This document shows, piece after piece, positions 27,075 to 35,886 of a DNA stretch of 64,000 nucleotides. The stretch covers positions 1 through 64,000 of the forward strand of contig NZ_JAKEIO010000013.1 in NCBI RefSeq assembly GCF_021474405.1, read 5' to 3'. How positions within the stretch are numbered: the stretch's first letter is position 1; every line of letters begins with the position of its first letter. Source of the stretch: [Streptosporangium] indianense. Lineage in GTDB: Bacteria; Actinomycetota; Actinomycetes; Streptomycetales; Streptomycetaceae. A model generated the notes under the pieces. The model had not been told where the DNA came from, did no database searches, and worked only from the letters and a program-made list of their open reading frames with translations. The translations under genes and the position numbers were made by a program.

Positions 27075-27401
27075 TCAGCGCACGGTGTACATGCTGAAGA
27101 TGTGCACGGCCGCTTCGATCTGTGCCCGCATGCGGTCGTCCGGGTTCCCCGTCACCCGCACGAAGACCACGGACGAGCCGGGGTCGTCCGCGACCAGCAG
27201 TGTCAGCGGCACCCGGCCCGAGAGGGGGTAGTCGTACCAGCCGTCGGGCTCGTCGACATCGGTGTGGAGCAGGGCGTTGCCGACGGCCTGCCAGTCCAAG
27301 TCGTCGAACTCGTAACCCGAGAACTCCGCGATGGTCTCGCAGAACGGCCGCAGACCCTCCTCGAAGATCCAGCCCCCGCCGAAGCTCTCAGGCTCAGCCA
27401 C
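27075..27401 (-). CDS. Conserved hypothetical protein coupled to msrA
   Basis: This 108-residue soluble acidic protein contains [32 protein letters not shown] followed by [22 protein letters not shown]. It looks like a compact alpha/beta domain, with no catalytic motif recognised. Its ATG lies 8 bases inside the end of msrA, so translation is probably coupled. The same pair occurs in other Streptomyces as far as I recall. A link to oxidative damage repair is inferred only from the coupling. Confidence 0.75.
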   Translation of the reverse strand: MAEPESFGGGWIFEEGLRPFCETIAEFSGYEFDDLDWQAVGNALLHTDVDEPDGWYDYPLSGRVPLTLLVADDPGSSVVFVRVTGNPDDRMRAQIEAAVHIFSMYTVR

Positions 27402-28062
27402 CGGTCCTCCCCACGCCGACCGGGCAGGACACGCCCGTGCCGCCGATGCCGCAGTAGCCGCCGGGGTTCTTGTCCAGGTACTGCTGGTGGTAGCCCTCCG
27501 CCGGGTAGAAGGGGCGGCCCTCCACCGTGACGATCTCCGTGGTGATGGCGCCGTGGCCGGAGGACGTGAGGACCTTTTGGTACGCCTCGCGGGAGGACTT
27601 GGCGGTGGCCTCCTGCTCGGGGGTGTGCGTGTAGACCGCTGAGCGGTACTGCGTGCCCACGTCGTTGCCCTGGCGGAAGCCCTGCGTGGGGTCGTGCGAC
27701 TCCCAGAACGTCTTCAGCAGCCGCTCGTACGAGATCTGCTCCGGGTCGAACACCACGCGTACCACCTCGGTGTGGCCGGTCAGGCCCGAACAGACCTCCT
27801 CGTACGTGGGGTTCTCGGTGTGGCCCCCCTGGTAGCCGACGAGGGTGGTCCAGACACCGGCCGGGAGCCGCCAGAACGTGCGCTCGGCGCCCCAGAAGCA
27901 GCCCAGGCCGAAGTCGGCCGTCTCCAGGCCCTCGGGGTAGGGGCCGAGCAGCGGGTTGCCCAGGACGGTGTGGCGGTCGGGGACCGTGAACACCGGCTCG
28001 GGGCGGCCGCGCAGCGCCTGCTCGGGAGTCGGCAGCTGGGGCGTACGGCTGTACAGGAACAT
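27394..28062 (-). CDS. msrA: Peptide methionine sulfoxide reductase A
   Basis: This 222-residue enzyme reduces methionine-S-sulfoxide in proteins. The catalytic Cys55 lies in GCFWGAE, with typical [23 protein letters not shown] sequence downstream (here [15 protein letters not shown]). Near the C-terminus, [14 protein letters not shown] supplies resolving cysteines for thioredoxin recycling. The N-terminal extension (about 45 residues) is usual in actinobacteria. The start ATG 28062 fits. The downstream hypothetical gene overlaps its end. Confidence 0.95.
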   Translation of the reverse strand: MFLYSRTPQLPTPEQALRGRPEPVFTVPDRHTVLGNPLLGPYPEGLETADFGLGCFWGAERTFWRLPAGVWTTLVGYQGGHTENPTYEEVCSGLTGHTEVVRVVFDPEQISYERLLKTFWESHDPTQGFRQGNDVGTQYRSAVYTHTPEQEATAKSSREAYQKVLTSSGHGAITTEIVTVEGRPFYPAEGYHQQYLDKNPGGYCGIGGTGVSCPVGVGRTGG

Positions 28063-28185
28063 GCGGGCTCCAATCGGGGCGACGCCTCGCTCGACGTGGG
28101 CGACGCACCCGTCAACGTGCCGGTGGCGCCCGGAATTCCGGGCGGAGCCGACCCGGGCGGCGCTCAGTGCGGCAGGCTCACCGGC

Positions 28186-29307
28186 TCAGTGCGGCAGGCT
28201 CGCCGGGCTGCCGCCGTTCGCCTCGTAGCCCGCTACCGCCAGGGCCCGGTACACCGCGAACTCCGCCGCCGGATCCGCGGAGAGGGTCCAGGGCAGGGCG
28301 CCCACATGGCCGTCGACGTGCACCAGCTGGTTCATGGCCTCCGACCAGCGCTCGCCGCGGACCAGGAAGAACACCAGCATGTGCCGGACATGGGCGAGCA
28401 TCGGGTCGTCGGGGCGTGCCGAGTGCACCGCGTGCAGCGCGCCGTGGACCGCCTTGGTGACGACCTCGCTCTGCCAGAAGCTCGCGACGAGGGTCACCTC
28501 GGGGAGGTGCTCGAACACCGCGAAGAGCGGCATCGCCGACAGGAGGGAACCCCGGGGCGCCCGGGCCGCCGCGGCCTCGGCGAACGCGTACGCCTCCGCA
28601 CGCGAACCGTGCCACTTCTCGCACCAGTAGTGCAGCGCCGCCAGGTGCGCCCCCATGTGGGCAGGGGCGCGGTCCAGGATCTTCAGCCAGAGCTGCTCGA
28701 AGTCCTTCTGGGAATAGCCGAGGCCGCGGGCCACCGACAGCTCGACTATGTACGGGACCGGGTCACCGGGGGCGAGCAGCGCCGCCTCGCCGCACGCCGT
28801 CCTCGCCTCTTCCATGATGATCCGGAACTCGTCCGTCCCAGGGGTCGCCGTGCGCCACGCCTGCTGCACCAGGAACTCGGCGTGCACCGCGGCACCGCCC
28901 GCGTCCTTGGGGGCCTCGGCCCGCCACACGCGCAGCCACTGCCCGCCCGGCGCCTCGCTCACCCCGCCCGGCCGCCGCGACAGCTCCAGCGACGCCGCGC
29001 CCGCGAAGGCCTGCACGCGCTGCCAGCGCCGCTCGCCCTCCGTCTCGGTGCCCGCCAGGAGCTGCTGCGCCGCGCGGTGGTCCTGCGTACGCTGCACCAC
29101 GTCCAGGACGTCCAGCAGGTCCTGGTCCGGGCCGGGCATGCGGATGTCGAGCTCTTCCTCCAAGGCGAAGCCGTAGTTCGCCGGGTCCGCGGCGTCCGGG
29201 TGGTCGGGCGAGACCAGCCCTATCGCACCGCCGCGCTTGCGCCGCAGGAAGGGGAGCAGCACGAAGCCCAGCATGACCAGCGCGATCAGGACCCAGAGAA
29301 TCTCCAT
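28186..29307 (-). CDS. Membrane-anchored helical-repeat protein of unknown function
   Basis: This 373-residue protein has an N-terminal membrane helix (MEILWVLIALVMLGFVLLPFL), a basic stop (RRKRGG) and then a mainly helical cytoplasmic part with TPR-like repeats (for example LAPGDPVPYIVELSVARGLGYSQKDFEQLWLKILDRAPAHMGAHLAALHYW). No enzyme motif is visible. A conserved hypothetical occupies this site in related genomes, between msrA and metB. The 3' end, including the stop, is followed by a partial duplication (CAGTGCGGCAGGCTC repeated at about 28165-28200). It is divergent from metB. Confidence 0.75.
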   Translation of the reverse strand: MEILWVLIALVMLGFVLLPFLRRKRGGAIGLVSPDHPDAADPANYGFALEEELDIRMPGPDQDLLDVLDVVQRTQDHRAAQQLLAGTETEGERRWQRVQAFAGAASLELSRRPGGVSEAPGGQWLRVWRAEAPKDAGGAAVHAEFLVQQAWRTATPGTDEFRIIMEEARTACGEAALLAPGDPVPYIVELSVARGLGYSQKDFEQLWLKILDRAPAHMGAHLAALHYWCEKWHGSRAEAYAFAEAAAARAPRGSLLSAMPLFAVFEHLPEVTLVASFWQSEVVTKAVHGALHAVHSARPDDPMLAHVRHMLVFFLVRGERWSEAMNQLVHVDGHVGALPWTLSADPAAEFAVYRALAVAGYEANGGSPASLPH

Positions 29308-29426
29308 GCGTCAAGCGAACCAGACCGCGCCGACAATTGGCCAACCTGCTCCCGGAACCTGTGGAAAACTCCGCGTCGCCCCCGTCCCCCGGCGCGCAGC
29401 GCTTCGGCGCATTACCCTCGGTGCCC

Positions 29427-30581
29427 ATGAGCGACAGGCACATCAGTCAGCACTTCGAGACGCTCGCGATCCACGCGGGCAACACCGCCGACCCCCTGAC
29501 GGGCGCGGTCGTCCCGCCGATCTACCAGGTCTCGACCTACAAGCAGGACGGCGTCGGCGGACTGCGCGGCGGCTATGAGTACAGCCGCAGCGCCAATCCC
29601 ACCAGGACCGCGCTGGAGGAGAACCTCGCCGCCCTGGAGGGCGGCCGTCGCGGTCTCGCGTTCGCGTCCGGGCTGGCGGCCGAGGACTGCCTGCTGCGTA
29701 CGCTGCTCAGCCCCGGCGACCACGTGGTCATCCCGAACGACGCGTACGGCGGGACGTTCCGCCTGTTCGCCAAGGTCGTCGCCCGCTGGGGCGTCGAGTG
29801 GTCGGTCGCCGACACCAGCGAGCCGGCCGCCGTGCGGGCCGCCATCACGCCGAAGACCAAGGTCGTCTGGGTGGAGACGCCCTCCAACCCGCTGCTCGGC
29901 ATCACCGACATCGCCGCCGTCGCGCAGGTCGCCCGGGACGCCGGCGCCCGCCTCGTCGTCGACAACACCTTCGCCACGCCCTACCTCCAGCAGCCGCTGT
30001 CGCTGGGCGCGGACGTCGTCGTGCACTCGCTGACCAAGTACATGGGCGGTCACTCCGACGTCGTCGGCGGCGCCCTGATCACCGGTGACGCGGCCCTGGG
30101 CGAGGAACTGGCCTTCCACCAGAACGCGATGGGCGCGGTCGCCGGGCCCTTCGACTCGTGGCTGGTGCTGCGCGGCACCAAGACCCTCTCCGTCCGTATG
30201 GACCGGCACAGCGAGAACGCGACCAAGGTCGCCGACATGCTCACCCGGCACGCGCGCGTGACGAGCGTGCTGTACCCGGGCCTGCCCGAGCACCCCGGTC
30301 ACGAGGTCGCCGCCAAGCAGATGAAGTCGTTCGGCGGCATGGTGTCCTTCCGCGTCGAGGGTGGCGAGGAGGCGGCCGTCGAGGTCTGCAACCGCGCGAA
30401 GATCTTCACGCTGGGCGAGTCCCTGGGCGGCGTCGAGTCGCTGATCGAGCACCCCGGCCGCATGACGCACGCCTCCGTGGCCGGCTCGGCCCTGGAGGTT
30501 CCCGGCGACCTGGTGCGGCTGTCCGTCGGCATCGAGAACGCGGAGGACCTGCTGGAGGACCTTCAGCAGGCACTCGGCTAG
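29427..30581 (+). CDS. metB: Cystathionine gamma-synthase (trans-sulfuration PLP enzyme)
   Basis: This 384-residue PLP enzyme of the Cys/Met metabolism family forms cystathionine from an activated homoserine and cysteine. Typical features are YSRSANPTR (52-60), the aspartate that holds the PLP ring in VVDNTFATP, and the Schiff-base Lys204 in SLTKYMGGHSDVVGG. SLGGVESLIEHPGRMTHAS near the C-terminus is shared by gamma-synthases and gamma-lyases, so a lyase role cannot be excluded. ATG 29427 has no ribosome binding site but TACCCT lies about 9 bases upstream, so a leaderless transcript is plausible. Confidence 0.9.
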   Translation: MSDRHISQHFETLAIHAGNTADPLTGAVVPPIYQVSTYKQDGVGGLRGGYEYSRSANPTRTALEENLAALEGGRRGLAFASGLAAEDCLLRTLLSPGDHVVIPNDAYGGTFRLFAKVVARWGVEWSVADTSEPAAVRAAITPKTKVVWVETPSNPLLGITDIAAVAQVARDAGARLVVDNTFATPYLQQPLSLGADVVVHSLTKYMGGHSDVVGGALITGDAALGEELAFHQNAMGAVAGPFDSWLVLRGTKTLSVRMDRHSENATKVADMLTRHARVTSVLYPGLPEHPGHEVAAKQMKSFGGMVSFRVEGGEEAAVEVCNRAKIFTLGESLGGVESLIEHPGRMTHASVAGSALEVPGDLVRLSVGIENAEDLLEDLQQALG

Positions 30582-30618
30582 CCGACACCGGGCCGGGCGG
30601 GACCGGCCCCTCGCGGGG

Positions 30619-30867
30619 TCACCACCCGGTGAGGGGTGGAGTCGTGTCGGACGGCGGCTCCACCCACGGGCGGGCCGTCAGCGCCCACACCGTGAACGCC
30701 ACGGCCGCCGCGCACAGCAGCAGCCACATGATGCGGCGGGCGAGCGTCCTGCGCCGCAGCATGCGGCCGCCGCGGCGCACCGCCTCCGTGTGGATCTCGG
30801 GCGGCACCGGCCGCGCCGGGCCCTGAAGGAGCCGCCGTACGGCCGCGTCGCGGTCGTTCCCGCTCAT
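30619..30867 (-). CDS. Small membrane protein following the sigma-like gene
   Basis: This 82-residue protein has a basic N-terminal half (RDAAVRRLLQGPARPVPPEIHTEAVRRGGRMLRRRTLARR), one membrane helix (IMWLLLCAAAVAFTVWAL) and a short outside tail. It starts 34 bases after the sigma-factor-like gene and is probably co-transcribed. The layout, a cytoplasmic segment plus one helix, would fit an anti-sigma partner, but no zinc-binding HxxxCxxC motif is present, so that is only a guess. Confidence 0.7.
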   Translation of the reverse strand: MSGNDRDAAVRRLLQGPARPVPPEIHTEAVRRGGRMLRRRTLARRIMWLLLCAAAVAFTVWALTARPWVEPPSDTTPPLTGW

Positions 30868-30901
30868 GCCTGCCTCCGGTCGTCCCCGTCGCCCGCCGGG
30901 C

Positions 30902-31399
30902 TCACGGCGTCGCCTTCGCGGCCGTCACCGCGGGCGCCGGGCCCCGCGAGCGGTGCAGCAGGGCCGACGTCGCCCGGTGCGAGATCGCCCGGACGCGCTC
31001 CGGGGACAGCCCGAGCAGGGCCGCCGTCTGCTCCTCGGCGACACCCTCGTACAGCCTGAGCACCAGGACGAGCCGCTCCTGCGGGGTGAGCGGCGCCAGG
31101 GGGCTCGCGGGGTGGGGCCGGGAGCGGCCGAGAACGCCGTGGTGCCAGGCGCCGCGCGCGAAGCGGGTGGCCAGTTGCCGGCGGGCGTGGTCGTAGGGAT
31201 CCTCGCCGTGCAGCCGGTCCCAGCACGCGTACGTGTGGGCCAGCGACAGTGTCAGCAGACGCCGCGCGCGGGGGTTGTCGTCGGGGGACTCGGCGGTGAG
31301 CAGCGTGGCGGCGTGCAGCAGCCGCCCGGCCGCGCCCGCGACGAACGCCTCGAACTCCCGGGCGCGACGGGTTGCCCGGGACGCATGCCGCTCCAGCAC
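30902..31399 (-). CDS. ECF-like sigma factor / sigma region 4 protein
   Basis: This 165-residue protein is probably a divergent SigE-group sigma factor. Residues about 15-85 resemble a degenerate region 2 (FEAFVAGAAGRLLHAATLLT, LLTLSLAHTYACWDRL), and residues 103-150 give a clear region 4 HTH (LTPQERLVLVLRLYEGVAEEQTAALLGLSPERVRAISHRATSAL). GTG 31399 is used. It is followed by a small membrane protein that could modulate it. Weak conservation of the region 2 core leaves open whether it can melt promoters or acts as a plain regulator. Confidence 0.78.
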   Translation of the reverse strand: MLERHASRATRRAREFEAFVAGAAGRLLHAATLLTAESPDDNPRARRLLTLSLAHTYACWDRLHGEDPYDHARRQLATRFARGAWHHGVLGRSRPHPASPLAPLTPQERLVLVLRLYEGVAEEQTAALLGLSPERVRAISHRATSALLHRSRGPAPAVTAAKATP

Positions 31400-31555
31400 C
31401 GCGCCTCCCGCCTGACGGCGACCCTGAGGATACGGGCCCCGGCCGCGCGCGACGGGGGCCCGGTCTCATATCAGGCCAGTGACGGCCCCGCGGTCAAGAG
31501 CCGCGCGCGGCTCGGCGGGCACCACGCGCGCGTGCGACGCGGGTCGTCGCGCGCG

Positions 31556-31930
31556 AGGAGGCCGGGAGCCGGACCGCAGCGGCTTCGGGGCGCGGCCGGG
31601 AGCCGGGTGCGGGGGGTTCTGGGCGCCGTGGAGAGCTGTGCCGCAGTGTGTCCGGATACGCGATCCGGACCGTGCCGCGGGGTGTTCAGGGGGCGGTCGG
31701 GAGCCGGCTCGCGGGGTGATCAGGGCGTGATCGGAAGCCGGCTCGCGGGGCGTTCACAGTGCGGTCGAAAGCGGGGGCCGCAGTGTGTTCAGGGCGCGGG
31801 CGGGAGCCGGCTCGCGGGGCGTTCACTGCGCGGTCGGAAGCGGGGGCCGCAGTGTGTTCAGGGCGCGGTCCGGACCGTGGCGCAGGGAGTTCGGGACACG
31901 GTCGGGATCCGGGCCGCGGGGTGTTCAGGA
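31556..31930. repeat. About 34-bp minisatellite in a 525-bp intergenic region
   Basis: Roughly eleven imperfect units of 32-35 bp repeat a pattern of GGTCGGGAGCCGG, then CGCGGGG, then TGTTCAGGGCG. The best-conserved units lie at 31690-31900, where two alternating types (AGCCGGCTCGCGGGG and AGCGGGGGCCGCAGTG) can be seen. The array abuts the stop codon of the MarR gene. The remaining part (31400-31555) holds no recognisable gene and must contain the promoter for the sigma-like gene. Confidence 0.8.
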
Positions 31931-32449
31931 CGTCGGCTGGGCCTCCGGCCCCGGTACGCCCTGTGCGCTCATCCGGGCGGACAGTGCCGTGTTGAAGCGC
32001 GTGAGGAGGTCGCAGAACGCCTCGCGCTCCTCCGGCTCCCAGTCGTGCGTCAGTTCGGCCATCAACTGGCGCCGGGAGGAACGCACTTCCTCCAGGCGGG
32101 TTTGGCCGCGCGGGGACAGTTGCAGCACCACCGCGCGCCCGTCCTCGGGGTGCGAGGTGCGCTTCACCAGACCGGTGTCGACGAGCGGAGCCACCTGCCG
32201 GGTGACCGTCGAGGAGTCGATCCCCATGCTCGCGGCGAGTGCCTTGACGCCCATCGGGCCTTCTTTGTCGAGGCGGTTGAGCAGCAGATAGGCGGCGCGG
32301 TCCATGGAGTTGCGCACCTGCCCGACCCCGCCGAGCCGGGTCTGTTCGGCACGGCGGGCGAACAGCGCCACCTCGTGCTGCAGCGTGTCGAGGAGACCGG
32401 TGTCACCGACGGTCGTCATGTCCATCGACATTTCAGGTGTTGTGGGCAT
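31925..32449 (-). CDS. MarR-family transcriptional regulator
   Basis: This 174-residue winged-helix regulator has DNA-binding sequence GPMGVKALAASMGIDSSTVTRQVAPLVDTGLVKRTSHPEDGRAVVLQLSPRG, with the recognition helix and the DxR wing typical of MarR. Dimerisation helices lie at both ends. It is divergent from ilvA, with 145 bases between starts. Whether it controls ilvA or itself is not evident. I used ATG 32449; internal ATGs at the MSMDM stretch are alternative starts and no strong ribosome binding site decides. Confidence 0.88.
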   Translation of the reverse strand: MPTTPEMSMDMTTVGDTGLLDTLQHEVALFARRAEQTRLGGVGQVRNSMDRAAYLLLNRLDKEGPMGVKALAASMGIDSSTVTRQVAPLVDTGLVKRTSHPEDGRAVVLQLSPRGQTRLEEVRSSRRQLMAELTHDWEPEEREAFCDLLTRFNTALSARMSAQGVPGPEAQPTS

Positions 32450-32594
32450 GGCCGGGGGCTCACTTCGTGGAGGGCTGGCAGATTGGGGGACAGGGTACGC
32501 GGCCGGAAGGCAGGCCGTACCGGCGCTGCGCAAAGCGGGTCTCGGAGGTTGGTCACAACGGTCGTTCCCGCCTGTGAACTGCGATGCTGGAGTC

Positions 32595-33824
32595 ATGAGC
32601 TACAGCACGGCTGACTCCTTTCGGACCGTCACCCTCGACGACGTGCGCGGCGCGCAGAAGATGCTGTCGGGTGTGGCGCGGGTGACCGCGATGGAGGGCA
32701 GCAGGCACCTGTCCCAGATGGTCGGCGCGCCGGTGCACCTCAAGTGCGAGAACCTCCAGCGGACGGGCTCGTTCAAGCTGCGCGGCGCGTACGTACGGAT
32801 CGCGGGTCTGCTGCCGGAGGAGCGTGCCGCCGGTGTCGTCGCCGCGAGCGCCGGCAACCACGCGCAGGGCGTCGCCCTCGCCTCGTCCCTGCTGGGCGTG
32901 CGCTCGACGGTGTTCATGCCGAAGGGCGCCCCGCTGCCCAAGGTGAGCGCCACCCGTGACTACGGGGCGGAGGTCCGCCTGCACGGCCAGGTGGTCGACG
33001 AGACGCTGGCCGCCGCGCAGGAGTACGCGGCCGAGACGGGCGCCGTGTTCATCCACCCCTTCGACCACCCCGACATCATCGCGGGCCAGGGCACGGTGGG
33101 CCTGGAGATCCTGGAGCAGTGCCCCGAGGTGCGCACGGTCCTGGTCGGCATCGGCGGGGGCGGGCTGGCCGCCGGTATCGCGGTGGCGGTGAAGGCGCTG
33201 CGGCCCGAGGTGCGGGTCGTGGGCGTGCAGGCGGCGGGCGCGGCGGCCTACCCGCCCTCGCTGGCGGCGGGCCGGCCGGTGTCGGTGGAGAATCCGGCGA
33301 CGATGGCCGACGGCATCAAGGTCGGGCGGCCCGGCGACGTGCCGTTCAGGATCATCGACGAACTGGTCGACGAGGTGCGCACGGTCAGCGAGGACGAGCT
33401 GTCGGCCGCGCTGCTGCTGTGCCTGGAGCGGGCCAAGCTGGTCGTCGAGCCGGCCGGGGCGAGCCCGGTCGCGGCGCTGCTGAGCGATGCAGGCGCCTTC
33501 GAGGGCCCGGTCGTCGCGGTGCTGTCCGGCGGCAACGTCGATCCGGTGCTGATGGAGCGGGTGCTGCGGCACGGCATGGCCGCGCAGGGCCGCTACCTGG
33601 CGGTCCGGCTGCGGCTGACGGACCGGCCCGGTGCCCTTGCCACTCTTCTGGGCGTGTTGTCAGTGGTCGACGCTAACGTCCTCGATGTGAGTCACGTGCG
33701 GACCGACCCACGGCTCGGGCTCACGGAGGCGGAGGTCGAGCTGCACCTGGAGACGAAGGGCCCGGCGCACTGCGTCGAGGTGGGGCAGGCGCTGCGTGAG
33801 GCGGGCTACACGGTCATCGGCTGA
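32595..33824 (+). CDS. ilvA: Threonine ammonia-lyase (threonine dehydratase)
   Basis: This 409-residue PLP enzyme deaminates threonine to 2-oxobutanoate for isoleucine synthesis or catabolism. The Schiff-base Lys61 lies in RTGSFKLRGA, the phosphate-binding glycine loop is GIGGGGLAAG, and SAGNHAQGVA is conserved. A single C-terminal ACT domain (about 335-409) is present rather than the double domain of long biosynthetic IlvA. It is therefore the short actinobacterial type that can be catabolic or biosynthetic. ATG 32595 has GGAG only two bases away, so a short or leaderless mRNA is possible. Confidence 0.93.
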   Translation: MSYSTADSFRTVTLDDVRGAQKMLSGVARVTAMEGSRHLSQMVGAPVHLKCENLQRTGSFKLRGAYVRIAGLLPEERAAGVVAASAGNHAQGVALASSLLGVRSTVFMPKGAPLPKVSATRDYGAEVRLHGQVVDETLAAAQEYAAETGAVFIHPFDHPDIIAGQGTVGLEILEQCPEVRTVLVGIGGGGLAAGIAVAVKALRPEVRVVGVQAAGAAAYPPSLAAGRPVSVENPATMADGIKVGRPGDVPFRIIDELVDEVRTVSEDELSAALLLCLERAKLVVEPAGASPVAALLSDAGAFEGPVVAVLSGGNVDPVLMERVLRHGMAAQGRYLAVRLRLTDRPGALATLLGVLSVVDANVLDVSHVRTDPRLGLTEAEVELHLETKGPAHCVEVGQALREAGYTVIG

Positions 33825-33874
33825 GCGGGCCGCCGACCCGCAGGAGCCCGCCCGGACGCGGTCAAGATCCTTTC

Positions 33875-33927
33875 GTCTCACGGAGAGCAACGCGGAAAAA
33901 CTCATTGTGAGACGCGATACATCGCGT
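33875..33927. promoter_or_regulatory. Dyads in the promoter region of the ABC exporter operon
   Basis: GTCTCAC (33875-33881) is inversely repeated as GTGAGAC (33907-33913), and a tight dyad, ACGCGAT-AC-ATCGCGT, covers 33912-33927. They lie 70-120 bases before the ATPase start. AT-rich ATACATCG-type dyads are typical of PadR- or TetR-family operators that control DrrAB-like exporters; no such regulator gene is next to it. Confidence 0.5.
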
Positions 33928-33997
33928 TATGGTGTGTTGGTGCGCAGAAGCTTCGCCGGACATCCGTCCGGTCATCCCCGAAGACGTGGAGACTCAT

Positions 33998-34975
33998 ATG
34001 CCAGGCGCCATCTACGCCGAGGGTCTGGTCAAGACCTTCGGTGACGTAAGGGCCTTGGACGGCGTCGACCTCGACGTGCCCGAAGGCACGGTCCTCGGCC
34101 TGCTCGGGCCGAACGGCGCGGGCAAGACCACCACCGTCCGCTGCCTGACCACCCTGCTGCGGCCCGACAGCGGGCGCGCGGTCGTCGCGGGCATCGACGT
34201 GCTCAAACAGCCGGACGCGGTCCGCCGCTCCATCGGCCTGTCCGGCCAGTTCGCGGCCGTCGACGAATACCTCACCGGCCGGGAGAACCTCCAGATGGTC
34301 GGCCGGCTCTACCAGATGCGGGCGAAGGCGGCGAAGGAGCGCGCGGCCGAACTGCTGGAGCAGTTCCATCTCACGGACGCCGCCGACCGCCCCACCAAGA
34401 CCTACTCGGGCGGCATGCGCCGCCGGCTCGACCTCGCGGCGGCCCTGGTCGTCTCGCCGCCCGTGATGTTCATGGACGAGCCGACGACCGGCCTCGACCC
34501 CCGCAACCGCCAGCAGCTGTGGGAGGTCATCAAGCAACTGGTCTCCGGCGGCACCACCCTGCTGCTCACCACGCAGTACCTGGAGGAGGCCGACCACCTG
34601 GCCCACGACATCGCGGTGGTCGACCACGGCAAGGTCATCGCCAAGGGCACCTCCGACCAGCTCAAGGCCCGCACCGGCGGCGAGCGCGTCGAGGTCGTGG
34701 TGCACCAGCGCGAGCACATCCAGGCCGCCGCCGAGGTCCTGGCCGGTTTCGGCAAGGGCGAGACCACCGTCGAGGACCACATGCGCAAGCTCACCGCCCC
34801 GGTGACCGGCGGTGCCAAGCTCCTCGCCGAGGTCATCCGCGAGCTGGACACCCGGGGCATCGAGATCGACGACATCGGCCTGCGCCGGCCGACCCTCGAC
34901 GACGTCTTCCTCTCCCTGACGGGACACGTGGCCGAGGCCAAGGACCAGGAGAACGACAAGGAGGCCGCCCAGTGA
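33998..34975 (+). CDS. ABC exporter ATP-binding protein, DrrA type
   Basis: This 325-residue ATPase of the daunorubicin-resistance DrrA group has Walker A GPNGAGKT (37-44), Q-loop region SGQFAAVDEYLTGREN, signature YSGGMRRRL, Walker B VMFMDEPTTGLDP and the switch His in LLTTQYLEEADHL. The C-terminal extension (about 225-325), with RRPTLDDVFLSLTG, is characteristic of DrrA proteins. It drives the permease encoded next, whose GTG overlaps the stop codon here by four bases. Likely substrates are lipophilic drugs or lipids. ATG 33998 has GGAG 6 bases upstream. Confidence 0.93.
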   Translation: MPGAIYAEGLVKTFGDVRALDGVDLDVPEGTVLGLLGPNGAGKTTTVRCLTTLLRPDSGRAVVAGIDVLKQPDAVRRSIGLSGQFAAVDEYLTGRENLQMVGRLYQMRAKAAKERAAELLEQFHLTDAADRPTKTYSGGMRRRLDLAAALVVSPPVMFMDEPTTGLDPRNRQQLWEVIKQLVSGGTTLLLTTQYLEEADHLAHDIAVVDHGKVIAKGTSDQLKARTGGERVEVVVHQREHIQAAAEVLAGFGKGETTVEDHMRKLTAPVTGGAKLLAEVIRELDTRGIEIDDIGLRRPTLDDVFLSLTGHVAEAKDQENDKEAAQ

Positions 34976-35829
34976 GCGCCGTCACCGACACCGTGCGGGT
35001 CGCACCGGCAACGAACCCGGTCAGCCAGTCGATCCGGGACTCGATGGTCGTCGCCAAGCGCAACCTGATCCGCATGTCCCGGATCCCCGAGATGATCATC
35101 TACGGGCTGATCCAGCCGATCATGTTCGTGGTGCTGTTCACCTACGTCTTCGGCGGCTCCATGCAGATCGGCAACAGCACCAGTGCCGCCGACTACAAGA
35201 ACTTCCTGATGGCGGGCATCTTTGCGCAGACCGTCACGTTCGCCACCGCCAGTTCCGGCGCCGGCATCGCCGACGACATGCACAAGGGCCTCATCGACCG
35301 CTTCCGCTCCCTGCCGATGGCACGCGGCGCGGTGCTCACCGGCCGTACCCTCGCCGACTCCGTGCAGACGGCCCTCACCCTGGTCGTCCTCGCCGTGGTC
35401 GCCCTGCTCGTCGGCTGGCGTGTCGGATCGGACGGCAGCACCAACGCCGCCAAGGTCCTCGCGGCCTTCGGCCTGCTGCTCCTGCTCGGCTACGCGTTCA
35501 CCTGGATCGGCGCCCTGATCGGTATGTCGGTGAAGACCCCCGAGGCGGCCACCTCCAGCGGCCTCATCTGGCTCTTCCCGGTCACGTTCATCTCCAACGC
35601 CTTCGTCGACACCAGCCACATGACCCCGTGGCTGCGCCACATCGCGGAGTGGAACCCCTTCAGCGCCACGGTCCAGGCCTGCCGTGTGCTGTTCGCCAAC
35701 CCGGGCCAGTCCCCGTCGGACGCCTGGCCCATGCAGCACCCGGTGTGGGCCTCGCTGATCTACTCGATCCTGATCCTGGTGATCTTCCGGACCCTGGCCG
35801 TGCGCAAGTACCGCTCGGCGACGGCATGA
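34972..35829 (+). CDS. ABC exporter permease, DrrB type
   Basis: This 285-residue ABC-2 permease has six predicted membrane helices, beginning with the family's elbow helix (SMVVAKRNLIRMSRIPEMIIYGLIQPIMFVVLF) and including the NPFSATVQACRVLF region. The GTG start at 34972 overlaps the ATPase stop (GTGA), and AAGGAGG lies 7 bases upstream, so translation is coupled. Together the two genes form a minimal homodimer-type exporter. A hairpin follows the stop. Confidence 0.92.
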   Translation: MSAVTDTVRVAPATNPVSQSIRDSMVVAKRNLIRMSRIPEMIIYGLIQPIMFVVLFTYVFGGSMQIGNSTSAADYKNFLMAGIFAQTVTFATASSGAGIADDMHKGLIDRFRSLPMARGAVLTGRTLADSVQTALTLVVLAVVALLVGWRVGSDGSTNAAKVLAAFGLLLLLGYAFTWIGALIGMSVKTPEAATSSGLIWLFPVTFISNAFVDTSHMTPWLRHIAEWNPFSATVQACRVLFANPGQSPSDAWPMQHPVWASLIYSILILVIFRTLAVRKYRSATA

Positions 35830-35834
35830 CAAGG

Positions 35835-35859
35835 CCCCGGCGCCGCTGCGGCGCCGGGG
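35835..35859. terminator. GC hairpin between the exporter operon and greA
   Basis: CCCCGGCGCC (35835-35844) and GGCGCCGGGG (35850-35859) form a perfect 10-bp stem with a five-base loop between convergent gene ends. Confidence 0.75.
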
Positions 35860-35886
35860 GCACTTCCGAAGACGGGGTGGGGCCGG

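Noticed and set aside
28178..28624. Leftward Gly/Arg-rich frame overlapping the helical-repeat protein
   Set aside because: It is out of frame with the gene at 28186-29307, which has a clear membrane anchor and codon bias.
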